Source: Opitutia bacterium (GTDB lineage: Bacteria > Verrucomicrobiota > Verrucomicrobiia > Opitutales > Seribacteraceae). Taken from it: a DNA stretch of 7,992 nucleotides. The notes beneath the pieces are model-generated. The model searched no databases. It was given only the letters and a program-made list of their open reading frames with translations, and was not told the origin of the DNA. The stretch is taken from contig NZLE01000065.1 of NCBI GenBank assembly GCA_002692605.1, positions 3,031 to 11,022 of the forward strand. The letters run 5' to 3'. The translations under genes and the position numbers were made by a program. Positions 6,280-7,992 of the stretch are shown piece by piece (within the stretch, counting starts at the first letter, position 1; every line of letters begins with the position of its first letter).

Positions 6280-6702
6280 ATGATTCTTTTTTTGGAAACC
6301 TTGCACGAACACGCTCTGGGTATCGATTTTTCAATTTTGGTGCTGATTTGGCTGGTTCATCTTGTGATCTACCCCTCTTTCCGCCAAATCGAGGCCGAGA
6401 ATTTCCCCCAATGGCACGCAAGCTATTGCAATCGAATTTCCTTTTTCGTTTTACCGCTCATGGGCATGCAATTGTTGGAGTCCGTCTCCTCTTGCTTTTT
6501 CGTGGGACGAGTCTGGGAATGGGTCCGTCTGTCCGCCGTGGTCTTGGCTTGGGGAATCACCTTTCTTCACTCCGCGCCCTGCCACCGCAAACTTTCCAAG
6601 GGCGGGAGAGATGATAAGGTCATTGGAGCTTTGCTTCGAGGAAACCGCTGGCGTTCTCTCGCTTGGACCTTAGCCTTTCTGGCATCTTGGATGGCATACT
6701 GA
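6280..6702 (+). CDS. Small four-helix integral membrane protein, function unknown
   Basis: The 140-residue product has four predicted membrane helices at about 15-31, 53-73, 80-97 and 122-138, with short polar connections and a basic cytoplasmic-looking loop at 103-113. I do not recognise a named family. Visible features are a Y-P-S-F-R-Q-I-E-A-E-x-F-P-x-W-H-A-S-Y-C-N-R-I segment (31-53) after the first helix, and histidines placed in or at the edge of helices (H27, H47, H97, H102), together with C50 and C101. That arrangement would allow metal or heme ligation, but no known heme signature is present, so this is speculation. It is the first gene of a plus-strand cluster: its TGA (6700-6702) is two bases before the ATG of the zinc-ribbon gene, which is overlapped by the photolyase-family gene. 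Start ATG at 6280 lacks a Shine-Dalgarno but shares its context with divergent tesA. Confidence 0.8.
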   Translation: MILFLETLHEHALGIDFSILVLIWLVHLVIYPSFRQIEAENFPQWHASYCNRISFFVLPLMGMQLLESVSSCFFVGRVWEWVRLSAVVLAWGITFLHSAPCHRKLSKGGRDDKVIGALLRGNRWRSLAWTLAFLASWMAY

Positions 6703-6704
6703 CG

Positions 6705-6857
6705 ATGAAGGCTAAACCAGTTGAAACCAAAATTTGCCGACGCTGCGGGCGTTCATTCGATAATCGAAGGAAATGGAGGTCACGGGGTATTTGGGAAGAA
6801 GTTGCCTACTGTTCCAAAAAGTGTGGTGGATCAGCGAGAGGGAAGAGAAAAAAGTGA
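6705..6857 (+). CDS. DUF2256-type small zinc-ribbon protein
   Basis: A 50-residue, strongly basic protein with one four-cysteine cluster: C11-R-R-C14, then R-S-F-x-N-R-R-K-W, then V-A-Y-C36-S-K-K-C40. The C-x2-C ... F-x-x-R-K-K-W ... Y-C-S-x-x-C pattern is that of DUF2256, a family of about 50 residues with no assigned biochemical role, commonly found beside or fused near photolyase/cryptochrome genes. The cysteines probably bind one zinc; the Lys/Arg-rich tail (41-50) could contact nucleic acid, which is inference. A longer reading from an upstream ATG at 6663 would lie inside the membrane-protein gene and add a non-conserved extension, so the ATG at 6705 is chosen. It sits 2 bp after the preceding stop, and its TGA overlaps the GTG start of the next gene as GTGA, so translation of all three is likely coupled. 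Confidence 0.85.
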   Translation: MKAKPVETKICRRCGRSFDNRRKWRSRGIWEEVAYCSKKCGGSARGKRKK

Positions 6858-7992
6858 AAGGCATTTGGTGGATCAAGAGGGACTTTCGGATCTCCGACAA
6901 CCAATGTCTCGCAACCGGTTTAGATGAGTGTGAAGAGTTGTTGCCCTTTTTTTGTTGGGAAAACGGTATCCTGTCCTATCACGATTATTCCGCCTTTCAC
7001 CTGCAAGCTCAGTGGCAGGCTTTGAATGAACTGCGAAAAAGCCTACGCGTCCGCGGATGCCCTTTGCTGGAAGAATGCGGAGAAGTGATCGAGGTACTTG
7101 AGGATTTGCGCAGGAGATACCGCTTCGAGGTCCTGTATTCGCATCAGGAGACTGGCAACTTGGTCACCTACGATCGGGACTTGAGGGTTGCGGAGTGGTG
7201 CAAAGACAGGGGCGTTCGGTGGCGGGAGTTCAATGCCAGTTCGGTCTTGCGTGGAGGAAACGCAGATAGAAGACGGGTCAAGCTCAGGCAAGCGGATTAC
7301 CGCAGACAGAAAACGCTTTCCATTCCCTCAAAACTCAAACCGCCATCTCAGTTGCCCATGCTCGGCAAACCATGGGCATGGAATGAGTTGGTGAATGGTT
7401 TTGCCAAATTTAACGGACGTTCGCCCATGCCAGCCTTACAGAAAGTCAGCGAACGGGAAGCTTGGAAGACTCTGGAAAGTTTTCTGCATCATCGGGGGCA
7501 GGGATATTCGGGGGGGATTTCATCCCCAAATGAGGCTTTTATGCACGGCTCGCGTTTATCTCCACATTTGGCATGGGGAACCATTAGTTTGCGGACGGTT
7601 TTTCAGGAACTGGATCGTCGCATTCTGAAACTCAAGGAAGAGAAAATCCGAGGTGGATGGTTGCGGAGTCTTCGGGCCTTTCAATCAAGGTTGCACTGGC
7701 GAGACCATTTCATCCAGAGGTTGGAGGCATTTCCACGATTGGAGGAGTTACCTTTGAATCCCGCATACCAAGACATTCCTTACCGAGAGGATCATGATCT
7801 TCTTCAAGCATGGCTCTCGGGGCACACCGGTTTCCCAATGGTTGATGCCTGTATGCGCTGCCTTTCTGAAACCGGGTTCCTCAACTTTAGGATGAGGGCC
7901 ATGGTGGTCAGTTTCGCCTGTTTCGGGCTGCATTTGTCCTGGCGATTCATTCACCCTCCCTTGGCTCAAAGGTTTCTCGATTACGAACCGGG
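6854..7992 (+). CDS. Photolyase/cryptochrome-family FAD-binding protein (3' partial)
   Basis: An open frame of 379 codons runs from the GTG at 6854 to the window edge without a stop. The N-terminus (x-x-I-W-W-I-K-R-D-F-R-I-S-D-N) is the photolyase Rossmann-like start W-F-R-x-D-x-R-x-x-D-N, which fixes GTG as the start; G-G-A-A-G-A-G lies upstream as a plausible ribosome site. Residues 1-130 form the photolyase alpha/beta domain, including Y95-S-H-Q-E-T-G. The FAD domain follows: S233-R-L-S-P-H-L-A-W-G-T-I-S (phosphate-binding), S278-R-L-H-W-R-D-H-F-I-Q-R-L-E, and T325-G-F-P-M-V-D-A-C-M-R-x-L, then G-F-L-N344-F-R346-M-R348. The last segment departs from the H-N-R-x-R of class I photolyases. 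The sequence ends at D-Y-E-P, just before the flavin N5 region and the terminal tryptophans. Likely DNA photolyase or blue-light receptor; which one cannot be decided here. It belongs to the COG0415-like bacterial branch that accompanies DUF2256, not to canonical Cry-DASH as far as visible. Confidence 0.88.
   Translation, partial: MKGIWWIKRDFRISDNQCLATGLDECEELLPFFCWENGILSYHDYSAFHLQAQWQALNELRKSLRVRGCPLLEECGEVIEVLEDLRRRYRFEVLYSHQETGNLVTYDRDLRVAEWCKDRGVRWREFNASSVLRGGNADRRRVKLRQADYRRQKTLSIPSKLKPPSQLPMLGKPWAWNELVNGFAKFNGRSPMPALQKVSEREAWKTLESFLHHRGQGYSGGISSPNEAFMHGSRLSPHLAWGTISLRTVFQELDRRILKLKEEKIRGGWLRSLRAFQSRLHWRDHFIQRLEAFPRLEELPLNPAYQDIPYREDHDLLQAWLSGHTGFPMVDACMRCLSETGFLNFRMRAMVVSFACFGLHLSWRFIHPPLAQRFLDYEP

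Larger units (their letters stand above)
6216..6280. repeat. Inverted repeat flanking the divergent starts
   Basis: TTTGTTAG (6216-6223) and CTAACAAA (6273-6280) are exact reverse complements. Counting into the genes, both divergent genes begin with the same 11 bases, CTAACAAATGA, in which ATG is the start codon. Neither gene has a Shine-Dalgarno, so the shared A-rich context may be a translation signal; alternatively it is an operator half-site on each side. Confidence 0.6.

Noticed and set aside
6663..6704. Upstream ATG extending the zinc-ribbon protein
   Set aside because: The added 14 residues lie inside the membrane-protein gene and are not part of the DUF2256 pattern; ATG 6705 follows the upstream stop by two bases.
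6773..6853. Upstream in-frame ATG extending the photolyase-family protein
   Set aside because: It would overlap most of the zinc-ribbon gene; the conserved photolyase N-terminus begins directly at GTG 6854.

Overview
The window looks like chromosomal DNA of a free-living Gram-negative bacterium, moderate in GC and densely coded. Two predicted lipoproteins, a type VII (MacB/LolCDE-like) ABC exporter, a PQQ-like beta-propeller protein and several genes without a Shine-Dalgarno sequence would fit Verrucomicrobiota or a related PVC/aquatic lineage. That placement is an inference from gene style; no rRNA or marker gene is present. There are no tRNAs, rRNAs, CRISPR arrays, insertion sequences or phage genes, and no gene-free stretch longer than about 110 bases.

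Left part (1-2278, plus strand): the 3' portion of a PQQ-like beta-propeller protein that enters from outside the window; a short intergenic region with a weak terminator-like hairpin and a well-formed promoter carrying a 17-bp Fur-box-like palindrome; a predicted lipoprotein of the histidine phosphatase superfamily; and a 108-residue AraC-type protein consisting only of the DNA-binding domain.

Middle (2292-6216, minus strand): a three-gene operon, tesA-ybbA-ybbP, joined by two 4-base ATGA stop/start overlaps. It encodes a periplasmic SGNH esterase (probably a lipoprotein), an ABC ATPase and a large FtsX-type permease with ten predicted membrane helices. The genes probably work as one envelope module that pulls a hydrophobic or acylated substrate from the inner membrane and hydrolyses it. 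The operon converges on the AraC gene with only 13 bp between stops.

Right part (6280-7992, plus strand): divergent from tesA across 63 bp is a tight cluster of a four-helix membrane protein, a 50-residue DUF2256-type zinc ribbon (2 bp gap), and a GTG-started photolyase/cryptochrome-family protein (GTGA overlap) that runs off the right edge. DUF2256 beside photolyase/cryptochrome genes is a recurrent association. The membrane protein in the same cluster is the less explained component. The divergent promoter region has two nested inverted repeats, one of which gives both first genes the same start-codon context.

Most worth a second look: the membrane protein / zinc ribbon / cryptochrome cluster, the Fur-like operator in front of the phosphatase lipoprotein, the symmetric tesA/membrane-protein promoter region, and the sensorless AraC protein. 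I see no clear evidence of a wholly new system.
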